A stretch of DNA of 57,613 nt. Origin: an uncultured Pelagibacteraceae bacterium (GTDB taxonomy: Bacteria > Pseudomonadota > Alphaproteobacteria > Pelagibacterales > Pelagibacteraceae). The DNA is taken from positions 1-57,613 of the forward strand of contig CACHOJ010000007.1 of the NCBI GenBank assembly GCA_902581405.1. Reading direction: 5' to 3'. The notes beneath the pieces were generated by a model, which was not told the origin of the DNA, ran no database searches, and saw only the letters and a list, made by a program, of their open reading frames with translations. Below are positions 17,947-25,948 of this stretch, in pieces (the first letter of the stretch is position 1; every line of letters starts with the position of its first letter). Made by a program: the position numbers and the translations under genes.

Positions 17947-18957
17947 ATGGATTTAATTAATGCAGTAATAGTTTTATTGAATTATACAATTATTCCAGCC
18001 TTAACTTATGGCTCTCAATTAGCTCTTGGAGCAATTTTTGTAACATTAATATATGGTATTTTAAGATTTGCTAACTTTGCAACTGGAGACATGATGTCAT
18101 TTGGTACAATGTTTGCTGTGCTTTTGACTTATTACTTCCAATCTATTGGAATTAATTTTGGTTTTCTGCCTACAGCTTTGCTCACTATTCCTTTTGCAAT
18201 TTTTATGATGATTTTATACATGCTGTTAATAGATCAAACAGTATTTAAATATTACAGAATAAAAAAAAGTCCACCAGTTATGCTTGCAATGGTCAGTGTT
18301 GGTGTAATGTTTGTAACACAGGCGATAATAAGAATAATAATTGGACCTACTGATCGCAGATTCTTAGATGGTGAAAAATTTATTTTAAAAGCAACTGAGT
18401 TTAAGGAAATGACAGGTCTTGCAGAAGGTTTAACAATTAAATCTACACAAATGATTACAATTGTAGTTACTATAATTGTTGTTGCTATTATGTTTTGGTT
18501 TTTAAATAAAACTAAAACTGGAACTAGCATGAGAGCCTACTCAGATAATGAAGATTTAGCACTTCTTTCAGGAATAGATCCAAAAAAAGTAGTTCTAATT
18601 ACCTGGATTATAGCCGGAATATTAGCAACAATTGGTGGAATTCTTTATGGTTTAGATAAAAGTTATAGACCATTTGTGTATTTTAATAACATGTTACCCA
18701 TTTTTGCTGCTGCGATAGTAGGTGGAATAGGAAACCCATACGGAGCATTCTTTGGAGGTTATGTTATAGCATTTGCTGAAATATTTTTGACTTATGCATA
18801 TAAAAGATTTTTAGTTTATATTTTGCCAGAGTCTTTAGAACCAAACTCACTGATGCAATTATTATCAACTGATTATAAATTTGCGATTTCATTTTCTATA
18901 CTAGTTATTGTTTTGATATTTAGACCATCAGGTATATTTGAGGGAAAACGCATATGA
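17947..18957 (+). CDS. livH: ABC permease LivH2
   Basis: Membrane subunit of 336 residues, somewhat longer than LivH1 (297). Seen: GAIFVTLIYGILRFANFATGD near residue 27, the coupling segment GTSMRAYSDNEDLALLSGID, and AAAIVGGIGNPYGAFFGGY. The extra length comes partly from the loop between the middle helices and a longer C-terminal part. Its stop overlaps livM2 by 4 bases. Confidence 0.92.
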   Translation: MDLINAVIVLLNYTIIPALTYGSQLALGAIFVTLIYGILRFANFATGDMMSFGTMFAVLLTYYFQSIGINFGFLPTALLTIPFAIFMMILYMLLIDQTVFKYYRIKKSPPVMLAMVSVGVMFVTQAIIRIIIGPTDRRFLDGEKFILKATEFKEMTGLAEGLTIKSTQMITIVVTIIVVAIMFWFLNKTKTGTSMRAYSDNEDLALLSGIDPKKVVLITWIIAGILATIGGILYGLDKSYRPFVYFNNMLPIFAAAIVGGIGNPYGAFFGGYVIAFAEIFLTYAYKRFLVYILPESLEPNSLMQLLSTDYKFAISFSILVIVLIFRPSGIFEGKRI

Positions 18958-20324
18958 GGAATTATTTAAATATAATTATAGCATATTCGATAATGATGCT
19001 TTTAATTATTTTAGTTGGCATCTTCCAGTCTTGGTCTATAGCATTAACAATTTTTAATTATTGTATGATTTCGGCAGTAATGACTCTGGGAGCAAATATT
19101 CAATGGGGTTATGCTGGCTTAATAAACTTTGGAATCATGGGTTATACGGCATTAGGTGGTTTGGCAGTTGTATTAGTATCTGTAGCTCCTGTCCCTGAAG
19201 CTTGGAGTGTTGGTGGAGTTAATATGATGACTTGCCTTGGAATAATTATATTAATGATTTTTTCTACAAGGTATATTTTAAAAAATATTCAAAAATCTAA
19301 TAAAAGAAATTATTTAATAGCTGGAATTATTATAGTTGGATTAATTCTAATAAAAATAATTGCTGGACCTGCAATTGAACAAATAGAGGCTGTTGATCCT
19401 GCGAAGACAGGGTTTCTTGGAGGACTTGGGTTACCAGTTTTATTCTCATGGATAGTAGGAGGACTTTTTGCTGCTGGGTTAGCATTTGTTGTAGGAAAAG
19501 TTGCTTTAGGATTAAGGGCAGATTATTTAGCTATTGCTACATTATTAATAGCTGAAATTGTTGTTTCTATTATTAAACATGAAGATTGGTTAGCAAGAGG
19601 TGTAAAAAATGTTATTGGATTAAAAAGACCAGCTCCTTACGAAATTGACCTTCAAACTTCTCCTTGGTTTATAAATTTAGTTGAAAAATTTCACTCAGCA
19701 AAATTAGATTTAGCAAATTCGTTCTCGGAGAGACAAGATATTTTAAATCAGTTAGTAATTGATGCATCGTCTGTTTATGTAAAACTTTGTTTTGCGGGTA
19801 TGTTTTTAGTTGTAGTTATAATTTTATTAATAATTACTCAAAAAGCTCTTTATTCACCTTGGGGTAGAATGATGAGAGCAATCAGAGATAATGAAGAAGC
19901 CGCAAGTGCAATGGGTAAGAATGTAGTTAAACAACATTTGTTTATATTTATTCTGGGATCTGCAATAGTTGGAATTGCCGGAGCTATGATGGTAACTAAT
20001 GATGGGCTATTTACCCCAGGTAGCTATAGACCTATGAGATATACATTTGTAATTTGGGTTATGGTAATTGTCGGCGGTACAGGAAATAATTTTGGAGCAA
20101 TTCTAGGAGGATTTGTTGTATGGTTTTTGTGGGTAGAAGCAGCACCTATTGCTTTATTCTTCATAAATTTATTTACAGCTCATTTACCTGAAACGAATGA
20201 GATTAAAATTCATTTAATAAATAGTGCACCATATTTTAGGTTTTTATTGGTAGGTATTGGACTTCTTCTGATAATGAGATTTAGACCTCAAGGAATAATT
20301 CCAGAAAAAATTATTAAACAATAA
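18954..20324 (+). CDS. livM: ABC permease LivM2 (long form)
   Basis: Membrane subunit of 456 residues, about 100 longer than LivM1. Conserved blocks are present: WGYAGLINFGIMGYTALGG, ALGLRADYLAIATLLIAE, RAIRDNEEAASAMGKN and VGGTGNNFGAILGG. Extra hydrophobic and loop sequence is inserted after the first conserved block (about residues 85-165), and a hydrophilic insert lies between the central blocks (about residues 225-275). No frameshift is seen. It overlaps livH2 by 4 bases and precedes lysE2 by 6. Confidence 0.9.
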   Translation: MRNYLNIIIAYSIMMLLIILVGIFQSWSIALTIFNYCMISAVMTLGANIQWGYAGLINFGIMGYTALGGLAVVLVSVAPVPEAWSVGGVNMMTCLGIIILMIFSTRYILKNIQKSNKRNYLIAGIIIVGLILIKIIAGPAIEQIEAVDPAKTGFLGGLGLPVLFSWIVGGLFAAGLAFVVGKVALGLRADYLAIATLLIAEIVVSIIKHEDWLARGVKNVIGLKRPAPYEIDLQTSPWFINLVEKFHSAKLDLANSFSERQDILNQLVIDASSVYVKLCFAGMFLVVVIILLIITQKALYSPWGRMMRAIRDNEEAASAMGKNVVKQHLFIFILGSAIVGIAGAMMVTNDGLFTPGSYRPMRYTFVIWVMVIVGGTGNNFGAILGGFVVWFLWVEAAPIALFFINLFTAHLPETNEIKIHLINSAPYFRFLLVGIGLLLIMRFRPQGIIPEKIIKQ

Positions 20325-20330
20325 TTCACA

Positions 20331-20939
20331 ATGAGTTTTTTTATTTTAGGGTTCTTTACAGGACTGAGTTTAATATTAGCTATTGGCGCTCAAAATATAT
20401 TTGTAATTGAGCAAGGTTTAAAAAAACAATTTGTTTTTATTGTATCTGCAATTTGTGCATTGTCAGATTTTCTTCTTATTTTTTTAGGAATATTCATATT
20501 TCATTATTTTGAAAGTTTTTTTTCACCTTTAGTTGAGCTAATTCTAAATATTTTTCTATTTTTATTTTTAATTCATTTTATTTGGAAAAAAATAAAAAAT
20601 ATAAGTATCAATTTTGAAATAAATCAAAAAAACGAAACAACAAGTCTAAGTTCTGTAATAATTAAAACTTTAGGTTTCACTTATTTAAATCCACATGTCT
20701 ATTCTGATACTGTATTTTTTTTAGGAAACTTTTCGAAAAGTTTTTTAACTTATCAGAAATTATTATTTGGATTTGGCGCAAGTCTTTCTTCAATAATATT
20801 TTTTTTTATATTGGGTTACTTATCTAAATTCTTATCTAATTACCTAAATAGCAACAAAGTTTGGAAAATTATAAATATATCGATAATTTTGTTTATGTCG
20901 GCGATAAGTATTTATGTATTAATTAATATTTTAGGATAA
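20331..20939 (+). CDS. LysE-family amino-acid exporter (ArgO-like)
   Basis: Inner-membrane exporter of 202 residues with about six hydrophobic segments. GLSLILAIGAQNIFVIEQGLK near the N-terminus resembles LysE/ArgO (GAQN), and TYLNPHVYSDTV is the second conserved block of that subgroup. ArgO-type proteins export basic amino acids. It is the last gene of the long plus-strand run and ends at a terminator hairpin, next to the convergent livK2. Confidence 0.87.
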   Translation: MSFFILGFFTGLSLILAIGAQNIFVIEQGLKKQFVFIVSAICALSDFLLIFLGIFIFHYFESFFSPLVELILNIFLFLFLIHFIWKKIKNISINFEINQKNETTSLSSVIIKTLGFTYLNPHVYSDTVFFLGNFSKSFLTYQKLLFGFGASLSSIIFFFILGYLSKFLSNYLNSNKVWKIINISIILFMSAISIYVLINILG

Positions 20940-20972
20940 AAAAAAACTCCAGCGATTTTCATCGCTGGAGTT
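20938..20972 (-). terminator. Strong hairpin terminator at the lysE2/livK2 convergence
   Basis: A perfect 12-base stem (20945-20956 / 20961-20972) closes a TTTC loop. On the minus strand it is followed by a run of nine T (A-run at 20938-20946 on the plus strand), giving a strong terminator for livK2. On the plus strand it is followed only by TTAAATAATT, so termination of the long operon there is probably weaker. Confidence 0.9.
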
Positions 20973-20985
20973 AAATAATTAAGTA

Positions 20986-22176
20986 TTATCTTTGTTTTTT
21001 GTCTTTAAACTTACCGCCTTTAATTTCTTTTTCAATAAAGGCACCAGATGCTTCTCCAACATCTGTAAGTTCTACACTTGAAGCTCCTTCATAATTTACA
21101 GCTTTTCCACTAGCTAATAAATCTAAAGCTTTTTTTAATTCACCAGGATAAATTTTTGTTCCTGGAGCATTCGCAACTGACATTACATTTGCTTGTACAG
21201 TTGCTCTATCAGCTTTACCACCAGCTTGCATTGCTAAAACAATCAAAGCTGCAGCGTCATAAGACTCTGAAGTGTAAGGACCTGAGGAGTCAATTCCTGC
21301 AGCACCAGCAACATCTTTAAATATTGTAGCGCCTTTACCCATTGATCCTGGCAGTGATCCAAAAGATTTATTTAAATCATTACCAAATCTGTCTGTTAAA
21401 GAGTCACCGATCATACCATCAGATAATACAAATACATCAAATGCACCTGAATCTAATGAACCATCAATAATACTTCCACCTGCTTGGTCTAAGTAACCTA
21501 ATACAGCTAAAGCATCTCCACCAGCAGCTGCTAATGTAGCAACCTCAGCACCGTAGTCACCTTTACCTTCTTCGTGAGCAGTTACAACTGTTACATTTAT
21601 CCCATGAGCTTTAACAGCTGCAACGTATACATCTGCTAAACCTTTTCCATAGTCATTATTTGTGTGAGTAACTGCAATACTTTTAACTTTTCTGTCTTTA
21701 GTAATGTCTGCTAATACTTGACCACCTCTTGCATCTGATGGAGCAGTTCTAAAGAAAAATCCATTATCTTTAAGATCAGTTAATCCTGGAGAAGTCGCAG
21801 ATGGCGAAATCATAACAACACCATTTGGAACAGCAACATTAGTTGCAATAGCTCCAGTTACACCAGAACAGTCAGCACCCATAATTGCTACTACACCGCC
21901 AGATATTAAACCTTCAGCAGCAGCTGTTGCAGCAGCTGAGTCAACACAAGTTGAGTCTGCTCTTTCAACTGAAATTTTCTTTCCACCAAGTAGCGAACCT
22001 GAGTCAGAAGCTTCTTTAAAAGCAAGCTCAGCCGAAGCAGCCATTGCTGGAGTTAAGGACTCAATAGGACCAGTGAATCCTAAGATAATTCCCATTTTAA
22101 TGCCATGTCCGTCCGAATATGCTTTTGATGCAAAGCAAGAAACAAATACAAACATCGCCAATACTAGTTTTTTCAT
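20986..22176 (-). CDS. livK: ABC transporter substrate-binding protein (LivK2)
   Basis: Periplasmic receptor of 396 residues with a signal peptide (MKKLVLAMFVFVSCF, cleavage after KAYS near residue 22) and a Peripla_BP_6 fold beginning IKMGIILGFTGPIESL. Ala/Gly-rich with few aromatics. It most likely serves the LivGFHM2 proteins encoded just across the terminator, because that cluster has no receptor gene of its own on the plus strand. A Shine-Dalgarno AGAGGGA precedes the ATG. Ligand unknown. Confidence 0.9.
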   Translation of the reverse strand: MKKLVLAMFVFVSCFASKAYSDGHGIKMGIILGFTGPIESLTPAMAASAELAFKEASDSGSLLGGKKISVERADSTCVDSAAATAAAEGLISGGVVAIMGADCSGVTGAIATNVAVPNGVVMISPSATSPGLTDLKDNGFFFRTAPSDARGGQVLADITKDRKVKSIAVTHTNNDYGKGLADVYVAAVKAHGINVTVVTAHEEGKGDYGAEVATLAAAGGDALAVLGYLDQAGGSIIDGSLDSGAFDVFVLSDGMIGDSLTDRFGNDLNKSFGSLPGSMGKGATIFKDVAGAAGIDSSGPYTSESYDAAALIVLAMQAGGKADRATVQANVMSVANAPGTKIYPGELKKALDLLASGKAVNYEGASSVELTDVGEASGAFIEKEIKGGKFKDKKQR

Positions 22177-22187
22177 ATATTCCCTCT

Positions 22188-22241
22188 AATTGTTAACAAT
22201 TTATATAAACAAAATTAAATCTTATTAGTTTTAATTTTCAA
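22188..22241 (-). promoter_or_regulatory. livK2 promoter with 14-base palindrome
   Basis: On the minus strand, a -35 box TTGAAA (22236-22241) and -10 box TTTAAT (22214-22219) are spaced by 16 bases, the same box sequences as at livK1. The perfect palindrome AATTGTTAACAATT (22188-22201) lies just downstream of the expected transcription start and before the Shine-Dalgarno sequence. It is placed like an operator; no candidate regulator is encoded in the window. Confidence 0.5.
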
Positions 22242-22249
22242 TGGGAAAA

Positions 22250-23107
22250 TTATCTCATTTTTTGGGCAAAAAACACAGAAGTTATAACAATTATTCCACC
22301 TAATATCGTGATGAATGATGGAATCTCACCAAAAATAAAAAAAGTAAGTATTAAACCAAAGACTGGGAATAATGCATAGAAAGGCAAAACCATATCAAGA
22401 GGATAAAATTTATAGAGATAAAACATCATTAAATGTCCAAGTAAGGAAATAATTGCCCCAGCATACAAAACTGTAAACCAACTTTCTAAACTAATATTTT
22501 TTATAGTTTGAAAAGTATTCCCTTCAAACATTGATGACAATAAAATTAAAATTACAAATCCTGTGAAACTCATTATTGTGTTTGTATATTTAACATCCAA
22601 ATCTTTAAGATATCTTGAAAAAACTTGTGACAACCCATAAAAAAAAGCCATAGCACAAATTAAGAGTGATCCTATTATTTCTTCTAAAACTTTCGGATCA
22701 AAAGCGAGAATAACAATTCCAAAAAAGGAAGTCATAATAAGTAACCATTTTTTGTAACTTATTTTTTCATTTAAAAATATTGAACTTAATATAATACCAA
22801 ATGGAATAGAAAGTTGAGCTCCTATTGTAATTGGTGCAAGTATACTTGAGGCATTGATAGATAAATATAAAAACAGATTTGCACCAACACCAAAACAGAT
22901 TGAAAATCCAATTAAAGGGATAACATATTTTTTTTCTGGAATATCAAATTTAAAGAAAGGAACTAAACAAATAAATACAACTGCCATTCTTAAAGCTCCA
23001 AAAAGAATTGGAGGAATTGAGTCGTTTAATCCAAGTTTTCCTGTTGGATATGCACTTCCAAGGAGGAAGACTACAAATAAAATAAGTAATGTATGTTTTG
23101 TTGACAA
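22250..23107 (-). CDS. DMT-superfamily (EamA) transporter
   Basis: Inner-membrane protein of 285 residues with two EamA repeats and about ten hydrophobic helices (first FVVFLLGSAYPTGKLGL). It is the last gene of the six-gene minus-strand operon starting at 28811, 3 bases after the aldehyde dehydrogenase stop. It could import the pathway substrate or export an intermediate, but direction and substrate cannot be read. Confidence 0.86.
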   Translation of the reverse strand: MSTKHTLLILFVVFLLGSAYPTGKLGLNDSIPPILFGALRMAVVFICLVPFFKFDIPEKKYVIPLIGFSICFGVGANLFLYLSINASSILAPITIGAQLSIPFGIILSSIFLNEKISYKKWLLIMTSFFGIVILAFDPKVLEEIIGSLLICAMAFFYGLSQVFSRYLKDLDVKYTNTIMSFTGFVILILLSSMFEGNTFQTIKNISLESWFTVLYAGAIISLLGHLMMFYLYKFYPLDMVLPFYALFPVFGLILTFFIFGEIPSFITILGGIIVITSVFFAQKMR

Positions 23108-23110
23108 TTA

Positions 23111-24592
23111 TTATCTGATTGAGAAAGGATCTAAAGTTGGTTCATCAGAGGTATAATACCAAGTAGTTTTAACTCTAGTATAATCTTTAATTGATTCCAT
23201 TCCTGCTTCCTTTCCATACCCGCTATCTTTAATTCCTCCAAAAGGTGCAGATGGTGAAATTAGTCTGTACGTGTTAACAAATGTTATTCCTGCCCTAATA
23301 GCATTAGATACTCTTAAACCTCTAGCAAAGTCACTGGTATATACACCAGAAGATAATCCATATTGATTATCATTCATTTTTTCTATGACTTCTTTTTCAT
23401 CATTAAATTTCATAACAGATAAAACTGGTCCAAATAGTTCATTTTCAGCAGTTGGAAGATTGTGATTATCACACTCAATTATTGTTGGAGGAAAATAATA
23501 ACCTTCATTAGAAAATGGATGTCTTTTTCCTCCACATCTAACCTTTCCACCTTGCTCTATTGTTTTTTTTATATTTTTTTCGATAATTTCTAGTTGCTTA
23601 AAGTTACTCAAAGGGCCCATTTCAGTATCAGGATCCATTGGAGCACCAATTTTAATTTTTTCAGCTCTTTTTGTAAGTTTATCAAGAAACTCATCATAAA
23701 TTCCTTTTTGCAAATATAATCTTGAACCTGCAATACAACTTTGTCCACTAGCACCAAATATACCTGCAGTAATTCCATTGATAGCATTTTCTTGATGCGC
23801 ATCATCAAATACTGCTACCGGGCTTTTTCCACCTAATTCTAAACTAACCTCAGACAAGTTTTCTGCAGAATTTCTAATGATATGTCTTGCAGTTTCAGGT
23901 CCTCCTGTAAAAGCAACTTTCTCAACTAAATCATGCGTGGTTAAAGCTTTACCACATGGATCTCCAAATCCCGTAATCACATTTACCACTCCTTTTGGAA
24001 CACCAGTATCCTCTATAAGTTTTGCAAATTCAAACATCACAGCAGGGGCAAGCTCAGAGGATTTAATTACAACTGTATTTCCCATAGCTAGAGCTGGAGC
24101 AAGTTTTGTTGCTGTTAAAAACATTTGGGAGTTCCATGGCACAATTGCTGCAATAACACCTATAGGTATTCTTGAGGTAATAGCTTGAATGTTTGGTTTA
24201 TCTATTGGAAGAACAGTACCTTCAACTTTATCAGCCATACCAGCGTAATAGTCATAATATTCTGCGATATAGTTTGCTTGTTTGTTGGTTTCTCTAAATA
24301 GCTTTCCAGTATCAATCGTTTCAATCTTGCCAAGTAATTCTGCATTGTCTCTAAGTTTGTTTCCAATAGCTCTTAAAAATTTAGCTCTTTCTCTTGGCAA
24401 TATTTTTGGCCAATCCCCTTCAAAAGCTTTCTGAGCAGCTTTAACTGCTTTATCGACATCATTGGCGCTTGCTTCTGGAACAACAGCCCATGGTTTGTTA
24501 TCTTCTGGGTTTAATGTTTCAAAAGTTTTTTTAGTATCAGAGTCAACCCATTCTCCTCCAATAAACATTTTATATTTTTTTAATTCAGGCAT
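23111..24592 (-). CDS. NAD(P)-dependent aldehyde dehydrogenase
   Basis: Full-length aldehyde dehydrogenase, 493 residues, oxidising an aldehyde to an acid in the cytoplasm. Seen: PWNSQMFL near residue 150, the NAD-binding KSSELAPAVM, FTGGPETARHI, the catalytic Glu in LELGGKSP and catalytic Cys in GQSCIAGSR near residue 290, and the C-terminal PFGGIKDSGYGKEAG. Its start overlaps the hydrolase stop by 8 bases. Context (luciferase-like oxygenase, ThDP enzyme, hydrolase) suggests it oxidises an aldehyde produced by ring or chain cleavage; the actual substrate is unknown. Confidence 0.92.
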   Translation of the reverse strand: MPELKKYKMFIGGEWVDSDTKKTFETLNPEDNKPWAVVPEASANDVDKAVKAAQKAFEGDWPKILPRERAKFLRAIGNKLRDNAELLGKIETIDTGKLFRETNKQANYIAEYYDYYAGMADKVEGTVLPIDKPNIQAITSRIPIGVIAAIVPWNSQMFLTATKLAPALAMGNTVVIKSSELAPAVMFEFAKLIEDTGVPKGVVNVITGFGDPCGKALTTHDLVEKVAFTGGPETARHIIRNSAENLSEVSLELGGKSPVAVFDDAHQENAINGITAGIFGASGQSCIAGSRLYLQKGIYDEFLDKLTKRAEKIKIGAPMDPDTEMGPLSNFKQLEIIEKNIKKTIEQGGKVRCGGKRHPFSNEGYYFPPTIIECDNHNLPTAENELFGPVLSVMKFNDEKEVIEKMNDNQYGLSSGVYTSDFARGLRVSNAIRAGITFVNTYRLISPSAPFGGIKDSGYGKEAGMESIKDYTRVKTTWYYTSDEPTLDPFSIR

Positions 24593-25358
24593 TTTGTATA
24601 TGGTCTTTTATTGTATTATTTACATCATCTGAGCATTCAATACTACAGAGATGTTTTCCTTTAGGAATAATTTTTACAACAGAATTTTTAATTTTTTTAC
24701 CTAAATTAATTGACATTTCTGGAGTTGATCCCACATCACCTTCACCAGTTATCACTAAAGTTTTAGTCTTGATATTTTCAAATTTTTCATTGTCTTGATG
24801 TTTCACGAATAAGGAATAGATCTTTATAAAATTACTCATATTATTGTTTTGAAGAATATTGAAAATTTTATCGGAGATGCCCGGATTTTTATTTAAATAA
24901 TCTTCTGTGAACCACCTTTTAAGTGCATCTTTAGTAAGCTTATGATCTTTTTTGGTCTGTTCAAATCTATCATTTACGATTTTTTGCTCTTTGTCAGATC
25001 GATTAAATATAGAGCACAAAAGTGTAAGAGAGGCCAATCTATCGTTAAATCTTGTAGCAAAATTTCTTGCAATTAATGAACCTATAGAAAAACCAACTAA
25101 GTGAACTTTATTAAATTTTAATTCATCCATTAAGTTTAATATTTGATCGGAAAAATCATCAAAACCTAAATCATTTTTGTTTAAAGGTGTTTTACCATGA
25201 CCTAGTATATCATAAATTAAAACAGTATTATCAAATTCATTTATCTGTGGGTCCCATATAGAGTGATCAAGTCCCACACCGTGGATAAATATGATTGGAG
25301 TTCTATCTTTTTTATTTAATATATAGAATGTACCTTTAGAGTCTGTTGCATGAATCAT
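24585..25358 (-). CDS. Alpha/beta hydrolase (paralogue 1)
   Basis: Cytoplasmic hydrolase of 257 residues. Oxyanion HGVGLDHSIW near residue 26, nucleophile elbow VGFSIGSL (Ser near residue 95), acid in TGEGDVGSTPE and His in GKHLCSIE. It is clearly related to the hydrolase at 38288-39058: both share the DR..LLLS segment, RWFT(E/D)D(Y/F), KNP and the spacing of the triad. The family contains enol-lactonases, carboxylesterases and aminoacrylate hydrolases (RutD-like). It lies two bases after the PF06684 gene within the operon. Confidence 0.88.
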   Translation of the reverse strand: MIHATDSKGTFYILNKKDRTPIIFIHGVGLDHSIWDPQINEFDNTVLIYDILGHGKTPLNKNDLGFDDFSDQILNLMDELKFNKVHLVGFSIGSLIARNFATRFNDRLASLTLLCSIFNRSDKEQKIVNDRFEQTKKDHKLTKDALKRWFTEDYLNKNPGISDKIFNILQNNNMSNFIKIYSLFVKHQDNEKFENIKTKTLVITGEGDVGSTPEMSINLGKKIKNSVVKIIPKGKHLCSIECSDDVNNTIKDHIQNA

Positions 25359-25360
25359 TA

Positions 25361-25948
25361 TTACTTTGGTTCAATGCCCATTTCCTTCATGTCTTGGTAC
25401 CTATCACCTGTTCTAGCATGTGCTCTTCCAGTTGAAGCACCTCCAATTGCGATTACAATTTCGTCATCAAATGGAGCATCATGTATTGTAAACTCATGTG
25501 TTAAATAATAAGGTCTTAAACCTGAGTCAGTTTTATGCATCATTGGTATTGATATTTTTGATCCAGCAGGACCCCTAGTGTTTGTAAAACTTAGGTAAGA
25601 AGTACCACCGACAGCATCTCTAAATTTATTACCAAATCTCAATGTATGAATAAAAGCAGATGCATGTTCAATTTCTCCACTTAATCCAACTACGCCGGCT
25701 TTTCCATAAGCCAATATTTTATCAGGAGAACCTATTTCTTTAATTAGTTCTGGGACAAGAAAATCTCCAAGTTTTGGAGCTAGATCTAAAATTATAGGTT
25801 TTAAGTCTTCTACAAAACCTTTCCCGTCCCAGGGATTTTTAAAAACTGCTGCTACAGAAACCATTAAAACCGGATCTTTAGCTTCTTTTCCACCCTCAAT
25901 AAAAGTTTTATCTACAAATTTATTAAATTTCCTTAATTCTAATTTCAT
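25361..25948 (-). CDS. PF06684 (DUF1185, 'amino acid synthesis') family protein
   Basis: Protein of 195 residues matching what I recall of family PF06684, annotated 'amino acid synthesis' without a proven reaction. Conserved-looking stretches: GKAGVVGLSGEIEHASAF, RFGNKFRDAVGG and the C-terminal GGASTGRAHARTGDRYQDM. No membrane segments or signal peptide. It overlaps the ThDP enzyme by 4 bases. Such genes occur with luciferase-like oxygenases and hydrolases in catabolic clusters, so a catabolic role, perhaps handling a pathway intermediate, is the inference here. Confidence 0.72.
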   Translation of the reverse strand: MKLELRKFNKFVDKTFIEGGKEAKDPVLMVSVAAVFKNPWDGKGFVEDLKPIILDLAPKLGDFLVPELIKEIGSPDKILAYGKAGVVGLSGEIEHASAFIHTLRFGNKFRDAVGGTSYLSFTNTRGPAGSKISIPMMHKTDSGLRPYYLTHEFTIHDAPFDDEIVIAIGGASTGRAHARTGDRYQDMKEMGIEPK

